From: Hofstenia miamia
Taxonomy: Eukaryota > Xenacoelomorpha > Acoela > Hofsteniidae
DNA: 26,848 nucleotides
Reading direction: 5' to 3'
Assembly: GCA_900660155.1 (NCBI GenBank)
Contig: CABFPE010000082.1
Span: 279,010-305,857 of the forward strand
Of this stretch, positions 1-11,620 are shown in pieces. Position numbers and translations under genes: made by a program. Every line of letters begins with the position of its first letter. Position 1 is the first letter of the stretch. Under the pieces are notes generated by a model. It searched no databases, had not been told where the DNA came from, and saw only the letters and a list, made by a program, of their open reading frames with translations.

Positions 1-30
<30 letters not shown>
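1..30. repeat. AT dinucleotide microsatellite
   Basis: Pure alternating A and T for the first 30 bases; the tract runs off the left edge of the window, so its full length is unknown. Confidence 0.95.
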
Positions 31-33
<3 letters not shown>

Positions 34-1706
34 CAAATTAGTAAAACTAGGCATCAGTTTGATTCTTGTGTAAGGCAATTGTTGATTTTCTCTTTCCCAT
101 GCATAAAAATATTCGGATTTATGCACTGGGATTAACGAATAAATGTCTTAAAACCACTAGCAATAAACTTTTTAAGATATCTCCATCTTCAAAGATATGG
201 TCGATTACTTAAAAGGTTTAGCTGATTGATCCGCCATTGTTCGCTACGCCCCCGGATATCTTTTTAATGGCTGCAGAATAAGATATTGATGAAGTGCATG
301 TCATTTACAATAAGGAATTGGCCAGAATCAACGCAGGTGAACTTAAGCAATCAATAAAAAAGTTTGAGTAAATTTTACAAGGAAAATAGTCAGAGATTGA
401 TGTGTTTAATAATGCCATTTCTAAGCTGTGTATGCACATAATTATTGATAATGTGCCGTCGTCTGAATGGTTGTCAATCAGATTCAAACATTTTCATTTT
501 TAATTTCAGGGTTTTTGTAAATAAGAATGATTTTTTTAAAATAAAGCTAAGTGAGACTTCAATACAATAATATTGAAGAAACAAATTTTCAGCTTGCAAA
601 ACTAAATATTCTTACCTATATTAATTTTGAGTGCAGGTTTCGGATTTTTTCTACCTGAATACGAATTGACCTGCATCATATTAAGCTCATTTAATCGTCA
701 CCCACAGTCAACAAATTGGTACTATGACTTGCAAATTTTCAAGATTGAAAAATAATATTTTGATACTTATTTGAGCTTTCGGATTTTCCACGGAAGGGCA
801 TTTAAAATAGCATAAGTAAAATATAAATTTTGCAAGTAAAAGCAACTCCAGAATATTTTACGTTAACGCAAGTTCATCAATAAAAAATATATAAACTGGC
901 TCCTTCCATTCATCAAAAGCCGCTTTTGTTTGTTACTTATCTAACCCTATAAAAACCAATCCCACTTCGATCTAATAATAGATCGATGGATGTAATTATT
1001 TGCAACTTGAAATCTTAATTACTCAAACTTTTGCTACACTCCATATGGAAGATTTTATGAGAAGCTTGCCACTCGGCAAACTGTTTCGGAAGAATTAAAA
1101 AGCCAATGTGCCATAAAAGAAACAATAAACTACGTCTTTTGTAAAGCATTCTACGCAAATAGAATACTTTGTACATGTTGGTTGTCCAAAACCTGCCTCT
1201 TAAATTATATAGCAATGCTTAGAAATTTAATCATATGCATAGTTTTAGCAAAAATTCTAGAAGTGGAGCATGCATTGAATATTATTTGTTGGGAAACATC
1301 ATGTTGAAAAGAGTTCATTAAAAAAATGTTCGATTTAATGCGATAGTTGATAAAAGACAGTTAATTCCCGCTGAGTACTTCTGAGATTTACTCTCAATTA
1401 ACCAATCACCAATAAAAAACTAGTTTCTACCGCCTATAGGTTATTGATTAAATGTTGCATGGCACCAATGAATGTCTAAAAAGGTTTATTTTGTAGTAAC
1501 TAGAACCATTAAAACTATATATCTATCGTCCAGTTTGCTACTTGGAAAATTCCTACAAAATTTTTAACTTTTATTTTCTGCTCATCACATGCGGTAACAG
1601 TAGCAACACAATATTTAAAATTTCAGGGATAATTATAATGACAATGACCTAATTGTCCTTGAAAAGTTTAAATTTTGATAAGAAGTGAAAAAATTTTTGT
1701 ATTCAC
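31..1706. other. Gene-poor AT-rich stretch
   Basis: No gene is recognised. Stops are dense in all frames. Between about 100 and 480 one plus-strand frame reads fairly protein-like over runs of 22, 31 and 39 codons separated by TAA and TAG. In DNA this AT-rich such runs are not rare enough to claim a pseudogene, and I do not recognise the peptide. No promoter, RNA gene or terminal repeat was seen. Confidence 0.6.
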
Positions 1707-1970
1707 AACTTCTTCATTCGCACTTTAAATGTAAGATGGCTATTTTTAAGGCTCTTAGCAAAATATGCTAAAAATATTTCATTCAACGTTGGAGAGTCTT
1801 AGAAAACACTTTGATAGAATATATTGATGTGAAAGTTTGGAAAAAGACAGATTTGATGTAGGATCAAATTTATGGTATCAATTTATTAAAAACTCCAAAA
1901 ACAGAAGTTGAATACTATAAAGTGTTCTTATAAAGAAGCTTATTGATTAGTATCAAGACGTTGGTTCCTT
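1707..1970 (+). repeat. Dispersed direct repeat, copy A
   Basis: About 264 bp that recurs in the same orientation at 3223-3487, roughly 85-90% identical by eye. The shared core starts near 'actttaaa', passes through 'agcaaaatatgctaaaaata' and 'gtaggatcaaatttatggta' and ends at 'gttggttcct'. Both copies carry stops in every frame, including a conserved TAG, so neither codes now. No terminal inverted repeats or target duplication were found. It is probably a fragment of an unidentified interspersed repeat family or an old segmental duplication. Confidence 0.85.
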
Positions 1971-3222
1971 TATTTTTTCACTGTGCTAGACAAAATTTAA
2001 AATTTATGCACTGAAATTTAAAAAATTAATTCAAATAACTTTCCATACATTGTATATAAATATCATTTCATTCATTGCATTTGGATAAATATGCAGGTAC
2101 TGTTACCCTACAGTAAGTTACTTTCAAATGCCCTCTTTTTTCTAATACATTTGCTAAAGCAAGGCCTAGGAAAGGCTGTAACCTGCCGGCCCATGTTCAT
2201 TTTTAGTAGCTCTTGTACTCTGGCGACGAAATGGATATTCAATAGTAACCGATTCAGTAGCCTTTATAAGATCTTTTAGGTAGAAATACACTTAAATTTC
2301 CAATTTGGTTTTATGTTGTATCTAACAAAATTAAAGTATATTTGGATAGTGTCCTAACTAAAGATCTACGTATACAATCATATAAACTTATGCCTTTCCT
2401 ATGCCTTATTTAATAGTCTTTCTCGTATTAAAAACATTTCCAGATTGTTCATTAAGAGAATGGTTTGAATATTATATTTTGAAATGTTAACTACGTCTAT
2501 CTTCAATGGAAACCACGTATGTAAACAAAAAATATCTTTGTTCAGGATTCAAATTCTTTTTTGAACAATTATGATTTCACAAATTTTGTAATGCAAAAAT
2601 GCGTTATTGTTGGCCTTTATATCAAAATCAGTGTGTTGAACAAGTTCTGTTAAAGTAAGTTTTAAAGGTCATTTTAACGTGTGCGCACTGAGCTAACAAC
2701 ATTTAAATGAAAAATAGGAAATGTCTGTGTGGGCAAGAACGATCGCTTTTTTCATATAGTTGAGCCTATCTCGACCGGGGACAGAGGGAGGGGTGGGGTG
2801 TGCTGAGGAAGCATCGCCCTGAAGACAATTTTATATATCTAATTTGATAAAGGATTATAGCCTTCAAATGAATCATTGAAAGTAGTATTAATTTTATGAT
2901 TATGTTTTGAGAATATTCACTTTATTCCATAAATAATTATTTTACTAATTTCATCCTGCGATAGCGAAGTTGTTTGTTGTTCTGTAAATGTTTGTTTATA
3001 TATCACATATTAATTGGGTATTCAATGAACATTGTTGTACTTAGCTATATGTTAGCATTAGTAATGACCCTTCCAAATTTCAGCTGTCATGGAAACATAC
3101 ATTGGTTGAAAACGGTTGTACAGGACCGCATTTGTCTATATTTAACATCCTCCATTATAATTAGAACCTTAAGAACCTCTGCACAATATGGATCTCCAAA
3201 AAACGAACTGAAAAGTTAATAG
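1971..3222. other. Gene-poor spacer between the two 265-bp repeats
   Basis: No gene is recognised. Short open frames at 2091-2279 and 2974-3219 have no family resemblance and look like chance. The only standout is a locally GC-rich patch near 2770-2820 that holds the G-quadruplex motif listed separately. Confidence 0.6.
2777..2798 (+). other. G-quadruplex motif
   Basis: Four G runs of 4, 3, 4 and 4 bases are separated by loops of 5, 1 and 1 bases (GGGG-ACAGA-GGG-A-GGGG-T-GGGG). This satisfies the standard G3+N1-7 intramolecular quadruplex pattern on the plus strand. It stands out strongly in DNA that otherwise rarely has three Gs in a row. No gene lies close enough to infer a regulatory role. 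Confidence 0.7.
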
Positions 3223-3487
3223 GCTACTTCTCGATTCTGACTTTAAACGTAAGAAATTTTTTAAAGGCTTTTAGCAAAATATGCTAAAAATATTACATTC
3301 AAGGGCTGAGAGTCTTGGAAAACACTTTGATAGAATATTTTGATGTGAAAGTTTGGAATCAAACAGATTTGATGTAGGATCAAATTTATGGTATCAATTT
3401 ATTAAAAACTCCAAAAGCAGAGGTTGAATTCTATAAAGTTTTCTTTTAAAATACTTTATTGATTAGTTTGAAGGCGTTGGTTCCTCA
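3223..3487 (+). repeat. Dispersed direct repeat, copy B
   Basis: Second copy of the repeat at 1707-1970, same orientation, about 1.5 kb downstream. Differences are mostly substitutions, spread evenly, with the stop codons shared. That fits two old copies of one non-coding ancestor. Confidence 0.85.
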
Positions 3488-6400
3488 AATAATTATTACA
3501 GTTGAGCTAGCTTGGAAATATTGGATATTTATTTTGGATGCAGTATAATAACAAAAAATTCTATATATACCCAATGAATTGTCTACTCTAATAACCAAGA
3601 GGCAAAAAAATGTTAACACCGTGGTAAGAAAACAGAGGATTGTGCGATATCCATTTGGGACTCAGTCATGGGAAATGCACAACAACATTCTTAAAAAATT
3701 CACTTTTGAGGGAATTAACAAGTTCAACTGGAATAACAAGACCTGAACCAATGCAATAGTGTAAAAATAAGTAAGCTTAACTAGATCCTCGAAAATTTTA
3801 TACTAGAATTATAAAAATCAACATAAAATAATGTCAACAGGCAACTTGTTTGTAGGCTTTGCAAATACAGATATTCAATGTGTATTTTGTTGTACTTTCT
3901 AGTGTAAGTGTAATAAATAATGAAAATTATATTCAATAAATTGAAATCGACATCTAAACTTTAGAATGGGAATCTTTTCTCTTACTTGTCAATTTATGTT
4001 TTCTACCCTGTTGCATTGGTTTTGAATCATTCTTGTTGATTTCCAGAGAAAGGTTTGATTACAGTCTGATAACAATGTTCTCAGATACGCAAAGAAATTA
4101 CAAAAATATAAAAACAAGTATTTTGTGCTGATCCTTTAGAATACTTTCCAAGTTACGTAAAAATAAGGTGAATCGCTTGTGACAACCAAATTTGTTCTAA
4201 TTAATGATAAATTAGAGTCATACAGAACAATTGTTAAATGTCTAATTTTTCAAAACTTTCAAAATATGTGAAAAGACAGTTTTTGAAATGCACAAATAAG
4301 ATATTTAACAACTGCGTCGAATGTTAGTAAGCGGAATGTGAAGACCGACCTTAATAACTAGATTATTGGGTTAGTCTATGCATTGTTTTATAATTATTCT
4401 TAAGACTTTTAGAATTTCTTTATGAGGATATTGCCAATTTGACAGTAAAGTCTGAATTTAATTATTGCTTAAATATCATCCCTTAGATTTAAAATTAAGT
4501 CCAACCGACTTTACACTTAATTCTAAAACCATTGGTAAGCATGTGTGTATGCGTGATGTTATGAATTCATAATTATTGATAAAATTCATCTAGCTGTGTT
4601 AACTTAATAACAATTACTTTCTTTTATAGACATTAAATGTTGTTAATGTCGATGGTAATGTTTCCTTTAATTAGTGACGCGTGGTTTTGATGATTGCTTT
4701 CCTAGTTTTCGTCTGCTCAATTGTGATGCTTTGATTTTTTTATTGTTGTCTAAGTCAAATACCGTAATTAAGTTTGGTTTTATAGTGCATATCTCAGCTG
4801 AACCTGCAGTGCTATTAAATTAGATATGAATTTCATAAAAACTGATGACGTTTTTTTAATTATTTTACTATTTTTTTAAGAAATATAACATATTTGAATA
4901 TGCTTTGTCTAACATATTGACCGACATCTAAGATTTGGCTTAAGTGTGACATAGTAAGGAGGAAATACAGATCAGAAGCACCCATACCAAGACAGTAATT
5001 TAGTTTTGAGGAGCACACCTCCTTTAATGTCAATTGCGTTTCTATAGTAAAGTTTCACACTATAAATTGAATTTTGACTACAGTTTCTTGAAAATATTTT
5101 TAAATAGCAATATTCCTATAATTGAAGCAAACAATGTAGAACCTATATTTTTCAATACCAGAAGTTAAAGTGGTTTGAGAACATCTTGTTCATCAATTGT
5201 TGGGAAACCTAGTATTAGAAACTTCAATTGAATTGATTTTGTAAATTCTGATCAAAATTTACTTCAAGAAAGTTCAGTAAGTCAGAAATTTTTAAGATAG
5301 GTAAATCATAACTATTTTGTCTACTACCTATGGGTAATTTGAACAATCAGCACAGCAACAATGTGTTTTAAACATTAATTTTTCATATTATATATTAAAA
5401 TCTTCCCCTAGTGCGGCTTAATATGGATGTAGTCTATTTCAATTGGAGAGAATTAAGTCTTCGTTTATTGGAAATTTTTTTAACATATATTCTTCAAGCA
5501 TAAATTTAAATAAATTCAAAATATTAACTTGCAAATCATAAGTTTTCTAGAAAGCAGTCATCAAACAGAAAACGCTAGACATAGAATTGTCCTCAATTGA
5601 AATATTTCGTTCATACCCATCCCATAGTGTCAACTTTTTTGACAAATACAGATGTAAACAAGCAGACATTTCGGATTTTACGCATATCATTTCAATAAAT
5701 CAATTCAATTATTAATGATATATTGATTGGGACAAAATAAACAATTTTATATTAGTTAAATAAAACCTATTCAATTCATAAGATTATTTAAATCGCATAA
5801 TGGGACGCCAAAATATCTATGTGTTACGATAGAAGAAATTAGACAGGCATTTAAAGAGACCTGAGGCTTTGCCATCTAGCTCAAAACTAATGGGGTCTAT
5901 TGACTTCACAAAGCAAAGGAGAGAGCGAATTATTGATTAATAACTCTGCAGCGGCATAAGAGATGTGTAGCGAAATTTAATTAAATTAAACTTAATGATC
6001 TCGCGTTCCATCTGGCAGGAAAAGTGTCCAATAGGGATTTGGAGTAAATACTCTTTAATTTATGGCGCTCAGTGAAGAAGCCTACCAACTCAGTCACCAA
6101 TTGAAATGGATTGCTAGACGTAATGTGTTCCCAACCTCTTATTCATGTCATTATTTTCTAAAAAGTTTTTTGTTTCAACTCTGATTGATTTTCCATAAAA
6201 AGCGTTATTGATTAAAAGCTTAAATATTTGATTTCCACTTGAAATTAAAGCAAAACTTTGTGTTATACACCATATCAAATAAATTTTAAAGCAACGCAGA
6301 GTTTCATAGCAAAGAAATATAAAATCAATAAGCGTTGGTGTGTTTGGTTTAATTATTTACTACAGTGTTTACAATACAAAGTAATACAAGATTTTTATTC

Positions 6401-7149
6401 AAATCCTTTTCTTTTGAATCCAATTTAAAGCAAATGCCTAAAATAGGTCTTATTAAACATGTATGCATGTAGCCTATTTCTTTTAAAGAAACATTCATCC
6501 AGTTGAAGCAAACAAAAAATATTAGAAAACAATAGATTTCAAGCACTCGTTTTGTAGTGGTGACACATTACAGGAACAATTGGAATACAGTAATTCCACT
6601 CCAATACCAATAGAATATTTTCATTTTTAGAGCCCAATTTTTTGTACTAATATTAGATTTTGAAAATAGCAAAATTGGGCATTGATTATACTTAAGAATA
6701 TAACTTCGAAGGTTGCTAAGCCCTTTGATACACTGCTTTATATAATTTGAAGAATGGAATCATGCAGTTTTTGAATTACATCATTTATTTTTATTATTTT
6801 ATATGTGATTAATGAGGTCATACGTGTGTTGCAAAAACATGTACGAATTGCAAAATATTTTTGAAGGATATATTCGAGATCTAATGAATAATGATTGCTT
6901 TGAGTATAAAAAAATATCAGCAATAGGAAACCCTCTTAACAATAAAGAAATATAATGAATACACACAATGTATTTGATGAAGTTAGATTAACAATGAATG
7001 CCTTTGGATTAGGAAATTTTTGAAGATATTATTTAATTTAGTCTTGGTTTCTTAGTTGGGCTGGCAATTTATCACACTGCCTTTAGGACGTGCGGTCTGG
7101 AGTCTGCAGCAAGCTGAATTTATAATTCCACTGTGGAACACTGAGAGTA
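3488..7149. other. Gene-poor AT-rich stretch
   Basis: No gene is recognised. Small features only: a short stem 'aggag...ctcct' near 5009-5023 and a perfect 10-bp inverted repeat 'gcccaatttt' / 'aaaattgggc' at 6632-6641 and 6671-6680 with a 29-base loop. Around 5790-6130 base composition is slightly less AT-rich and frames read somewhat more openly, but stops interrupt all of them and nothing matches a known family. Confidence 0.55.
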
Positions 7150-8250
7150 ATTTCAGAATGATACTACCATGCGCCATGCAAATTTTCAGCTAAGGCCTGC
7201 GAGATTTAGGAAATACTCGAGAGGAACAGCTAAGTGGAATAAGAGTGAGCTAGAAACGCAGACCAAGAAGCTATCAGCAGAAGAGAGAGAATTCAACTTA
7301 AATGAAAGTGTTGCTAGACAAAACACAAAAGAGGGAAAGGACTTCGTAGTAAGATGGAAGCATTAGGACTAAAACAACATTTAGCAAAGTAACCCAAGGA
7401 ATCACTACTGGAGGTCAGTATGAAGCTAAGGAAAATTAGAACCTACAGCGAGGGAAAGAAACCATAGCAGTGTATGATAAAGTCAGGGAGACCCACAATG
7501 TATAGGCAGATGACAATGCATGAAGCATACTCGAAAAATACAGAAAACTGCGATAAAAAGGAGAACAAGAAATGGCTAAAGAGGTCAGGAATGAAGAGAG
7601 TACCAGAAGCATTGATAATGGCAGAGCACAGGAGCAAGCACATGGTGAAAGAGCACATAGAAAGAAGAACTGAGGTACGTGACAAATGCAGGCTATCTAG
7701 TAAAGAGTTATAGACAGTAGATAATCTGATAGCAGGATGTGAGATGGCGCAGAGGGAGTGTAAATTTAGGCCTGAGTAGTTTGGACGAATGCTATATTGG
7801 GGCTTGAGCAGGTAGCATGGGCTATAGCAGGATATAAAAGGTATGAGCATAAGCCAGAGAGCGACATATAGAATGAGAAGATTAAGAGACTGTGGAACTT
7901 CAACATGCAGACTAGCAAAGGATGGTAACAATGAGACCAGGCATAATATTAGTAGATAAAGAGTAAAGAGTGGGAATGATGAAGATATAGCAGCCCCAAA
8001 AAACAGAAATGTAGAAAGCAATGAGAAAAATACTACAGATAACTAGGGAGTTAAAGAAAGTCTGAGTAGTCCCGCAATAGTTTCAGCACAAGAGCAGTAA
8101 GGAATAAACATACTTGGAAAATTAGCACTCATAATTGGAAGAACAGAACACAAGGTTCGGCAAAAATTCCTTTGGTTTCTTACGATTCTGCCTAACTCTA
8201 ATAGAAATTGGCAAAAAAAGCATACAGTTCTTTGAAAAAAATTCAAGCTA
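7150..8250 (+). other. Purine-rich, higher-GC block of unknown origin
   Basis: The plus strand is rich in A and G (many 'agag', 'aagg', 'gaga' words) and clearly more GC-rich than its surroundings, with fairly sharp edges. Plus frames at 7169-7366 and 7474-7713 read as lysine, glutamate and arginine-rich peptides. A 192-codon minus frame (7443-8021) is best explained by pyrimidine richness depleting stop codons. I recognise no domain. It could be a decayed retroelement coding region or an old gene relic, since many frames look recently broken. Nothing supports a working gene. Confidence 0.4.
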
Positions 8251-8562
8251 GGAATAAAGGAATAAGTGTTAAGCTGAATTTCACTGAAATATGTGAGATT
8301 TAAGTCTCATCAATTAGCTTAAAATTGAATATTTTGGCAAAGCGCATTTAATAGAAATATCTTTCATATTCAATTTTACAATAATACTAACCTATACATT
8401 AGGGTGATTCAACGAATCTCGACTTTTGAGATGGGCTACCCTGCCAAGACCTTCTATTCACTATAATAACACTCTGCGTAAAGCATTTTCAAAAAATATT
8501 AATGTATTGGGGCCCCTAAAATTTTGATTTTTTCCAAAGAACTTCTACTTGTTGTAGTTTGG
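8251..8562. other. Spacer, nothing recognised
   Basis: Ordinary AT-rich sequence between the purine-rich block and the MITE. No frame, repeat or RNA signal is seen. Confidence 0.5.
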
Positions 8563-8570
8563 AAGACCTT
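8563..8570. repeat. Target-site duplication, left copy (8 bp)
   Basis: 'aagacctt' directly abuts the left end of the MITE and is repeated exactly at 8771-8778, directly abutting its right end. Eight base pairs is the characteristic hAT-superfamily duplication length. Confidence 0.85.
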
Positions 8571-8770
8571 CAGTGGTGTACGCAAGGGGGACATGGTGGA
8601 ATGCCCCCGTCAGCTATTAAAAATTGAATTTGCTTGGTTAATTTAAAAAATTTTCAGCAATGTATTAAAAAAATTTAAACACTGATGTCGCGAAGTGCAT
8701 GTTTAGGGTCTTCTCTTATTTGATCATGACTAAGATGTCCGCCCGTCAAAAAATCCTGCGTTCACTCCTT
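8571..8770. mobile_element. hAT-like MITE, 200 bp
   Basis: A 200-bp non-autonomous element. The left end begins CAGTGGTGTACGCAAGG; the reverse complement of the right end reads AAGGAGTGAACGCAGG, an imperfect terminal inverted repeat sharing GTG.ACGCA. The interior has no coding frame. A perfect 8-bp duplication flanks it. The CAGTGG start and 8-bp duplication are typical of hAT elements, so a hAT transposase supplied in trans probably moved it. The intact duplication with diverged ends suggests moderate age. Confidence in an insertion is high; superfamily is inferred. Confidence 0.8.
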
Positions 8771-8778
8771 AAGACCTT
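8771..8778. repeat. Target-site duplication, right copy (8 bp)
   Basis: Exact match to 8563-8570 immediately after the MITE right end. Confidence 0.85.
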
Positions 8779-10204
8779 CATAACATATGGTTGTTGGGAT
8801 TCCTTTTTAACATCATGATGAGCACCATCACTTGATAAAGTTAAACAATTAGAAAAAGAATTTTTCTAGAATTATATTTTCAATTAATTCCGTACATGCT
8901 GAAGATATACTAAACTATGAAGGCCATTTTAAATTACGAGCATGCAATATACATGATTGTGTTAGCAGAAGTCAGAGCACTGTATAACCTCACTCTTTTG
9001 ATATGAATAAATTTAATATTATATACCAGTGGTTCTCAATAATATTTGATACATTTCTCCCTTTGTCAACGGCGCGAATTCAAAGTAGAAATGAAAAAGG
9101 AGACAATTCCCTATCCTTCAATATTTTTCAGATTTTAGATACCTTTATTAGTTCGCAAACCTTTAAAAATGATATTAAGAAACGAATAAATTTCGTGGAA
9201 AATGCCATGTATATGTTGGATTAGAATTAAAGTTCTTTCTCATTACATTTTCAAATATGCATTAAAAGCTAATATTATTGTATGGTCAACGAAATTTAAA
9301 TGGATTACTGAACAAATAGTTTTGACCTTATTTCCACTAAGGATTCTTCAAAATATGTGATGACATCAAAAAAATATTTAAAAGCTTATAACTCACGAGC
9401 TTATGAAGAAATTTAAAATCTAAAACCACACCAAGATAGAAAGTGGTCTCCTCTTTTTCGTCCGAAATTCGTGACCTACAGCGCGACAAACTCTAATTTT
9501 GCGAACGGACCTACACAGATTGTCTTCAAAGAACCAAAAACAATTTCAGGGTAGTTATTGCTCCCATTGGGAATAGACCGCCTCATTATCTGAACAGTAG
9601 GTATGGAAATAAATTGAATATTTTTACAAAAATTCTATTTTTCAATAAAAAAAATTAATATTTGAATGTAATTTAGGCATAAGCCCATGTTTTAAAACGT
9701 ATCTTCATCGTTTCATGAGCTGGCCCTACCCCCATAGATGTGTGCATATAAAAACCTTTCAATATTTCGTGATAAAATTGGTCAAAATGTGGACAAATCA
9801 GTTTGTTAGGTAAAAGTAATACTTGTGGAAATAGTGATAATTAATTCATTTATTGCCATTCACTCGAAGTTAGGCATTTTATTCTCAAGATATGTGATTT
9901 TGTTAAACCACTTTCTAAGTGTTCAATAATCGTATTTGTAAATGTATAAACTAAATTATATATCGAAAAATAGGTGGGGTTAGTTGCATGATTTCTGGTA
10001 TTTAGAGGCTGGACATTAGGTAAAATGTGGTATTAATTCCGATTTATAAATCAATAACAATGCATAATTTATGTTCATTCTTTTATTGATCAAGAAATTA
10101 GACTTTAAATTAAAACATAACTAAAAAGAAACTTATTAGTGTTTTGTTTGAGCTACTTTTTAAAACATTTATTTGCTATTTTTGTGTTTTAGGTTAGAAC
10201 ATTG

Positions 10205-10205
<1 letters not shown>
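8779..10205. other. Gene-poor AT-rich stretch
   Basis: No gene is recognised. At 9027 the sequence CAGTGGTTCTCAA resembles a hAT terminal repeat, but no matching right end or 8-bp duplication could be found. The open frame at 9003-9224 has no family resemblance. 9420-9600 is slightly less AT-rich without other structure. Confidence 0.5.

Positions 10206-10241
<36 letters not shown>
10206..10241. repeat. TA dinucleotide microsatellite
   Basis: About 36 bases of uninterrupted TA repeats. Confidence 0.95.
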
Positions 10242-10247
<6 letters not shown>

Positions 10248-10450
10248 TATTTAGACCTAGTTTTCCCATAGACTAAATTAGATATAACTGTGCTATCCTA
10301 TGTAAATGGGAAAACGACGACTGATGACTCGAAATTTGAGATCAATTGTCAAAGATTAATTGACTCTTCAACACTACAGGCAACAAATTAAAGAAAAAAT
10401 GTCATTCAAGAATATCAAGTTGGTTTCGCAGGGCCCTATCCAACATATAT
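10242..10450. other. Spacer, nothing recognised
   Basis: AT-rich spacer between the TA tract and the Tc3-like relic. Confidence 0.5.
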
Positions 10451-10455
10451 ACACT

Positions 10456-10468
10456 CTCCTGAACAAAA
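10456..10468 (+). repeat. Tc3-like element, left terminal inverted repeat core
   Basis: 'ctcctgaacaaaa', matched in inverse orientation at 11608-11620. Flanking sequence on both sides is TA-rich and similar but not identical. Confidence 0.75.
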
Positions 10469-10711
10469 GCTTGAAACCACTTAAATAAATGTCATTGAAA
10501 ACAGTTTTCTTTGATAGTTGGTGAAATTTTATATCTAATAAGATTACTACTAACAGTTTCTTAAATGTCAAGAGTAAAAGCTTTAAGCTCAAATGTGAAT
10601 TCAAAAATTTAATTTTTTTATAGAAAGCATCGTTTTACTCTTGAACAAAATTATAGAGCAATAAAAAAATTTGTATAAAATCATATCAAAAATTTGAAAT
10701 ATCATTATTTA

Positions 10712-11560
10712 GTAATGAGTTCTACCTCCACGGTCTTCGAAAACGTCAAAAATTCTTTAAACATACTCCGATTTCACGTTTCCAGTAAGATGAGGAGAAC
10801 TTTATTCTAGGATCTGAAGATGACTTTACAAATTTCATTCAATGCTACACATTGTTTGCCATTCCAATAAACAGTTCACCTCTCAGCAAACAATGTCCTT
10901 CAGTCATTATTGATACACTTTGCAGCATGCCAACATTTCAAGCCGTTTCCTAATGACCTTGTAACTTTTTGAACTCCATATTTCTATTGCAGGAAAACCC
11001 TCCACCATTGTGACAATTGAAGAAAACATTGCAGAAATGCTTCTGTCATTCTAATATCGTTGGAAGCCATCAGTACCATCAAGATTAAATTTTTTCATTT
11101 GAAAATATGACTTTCTTCTACGTTTCAATGCACCATGTTTGATATGGATGAATATATTTTGAATGGGCCACCTTGTGATCAAGAGTCCATCTGGAAATTT
11201 GACGCTTTTAATTAGGCATTCTCTTTTGCTAAATGTTTCTTCTGATAGTCATTGGGTTGCCGTCTCCACATTTTGTTTTTCTAATTTCATTGAAACGAAT
11301 CCCCTGTTTTCACAACAACTCTTTTTGTTTTATTACTCAATGCAAGTGAAATTTTTTGCGGGCCTCTCACTGGATTTTGCTTTTCGATAAATATTAATGC
11401 ACTGTAGGATGTGGCAAATGAGTCTTTCTCCAACATAATATAGCTGGAATCACCTGTTGGGGGCAAAGCTTGTCTATTTCAATCTAGAATTCAAATACAG
11501 ACAATTTCACTAAGTTTGATTAATCCAGGCATCATTGCATATATAAGATTTCACCAAATA
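10712..11560 (-). pseudogene. Tc3-like transposase pseudogene
   Basis: Family recognition rests on two minus-strand islands. At about 11050-11118 the reading runs KVIFSNEK, then in a shifted frame KFNLDGTDGFQRY and after a TAG, ND; this matches the 'vIFSDEKkFNLDGpDGf.yYwhD' block around the first catalytic aspartate. At 10712-10753 it reads IFDVFEDRGGRTHY, like the family's C-terminal 'RIFEVi...GG.T.Y'. The first catalytic aspartate is asparagine here (codon at 11097-11099). A base-count change follows within the adjacent A run. The N-terminal DNA-binding half (about 11130-11560) is too decayed to define. No function remains. Confidence 0.7.
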
Positions 11561-11607
11561 TCGATGAAAAATAGATCTTTATCACAATTATTCCGGTAGT
11601 CCTATAT

Positions 11608-11620
11608 TTTTGTTCAGGAG
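11608..11620 (-). repeat. Tc3-like element, right terminal inverted repeat core
   Basis: 'ttttgttcaggag', the exact reverse complement of 10456-10468. Confidence 0.75.

Noticed and set aside
100..490. Ciliate-type genetic code (TAA and TAG read as glutamine)
   Set aside because: The only real gene here, VAChT, is an animal protein that needs no reassigned codons and ends at a normal TAA.
7443..8021. 192-codon minus-strand open frame
   Set aside because: It lies antisense to a purine-rich strand, where stop codons are depleted on the complementary pyrimidine-rich strand. The leucine, serine and cysteine-rich peptide has no recognisable family or splice context.
9027..9224. hAT element starting CAGTGGTTCTCAA
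   Set aside because: Only the left tip resembles hAT ends. No inverted right end or 8-bp target duplication was found downstream.
11163..11390. 75-codon plus-strand open frame
   Set aside because: Lies opposite the decayed Tc3-like transposase and shows no independent coding evidence.
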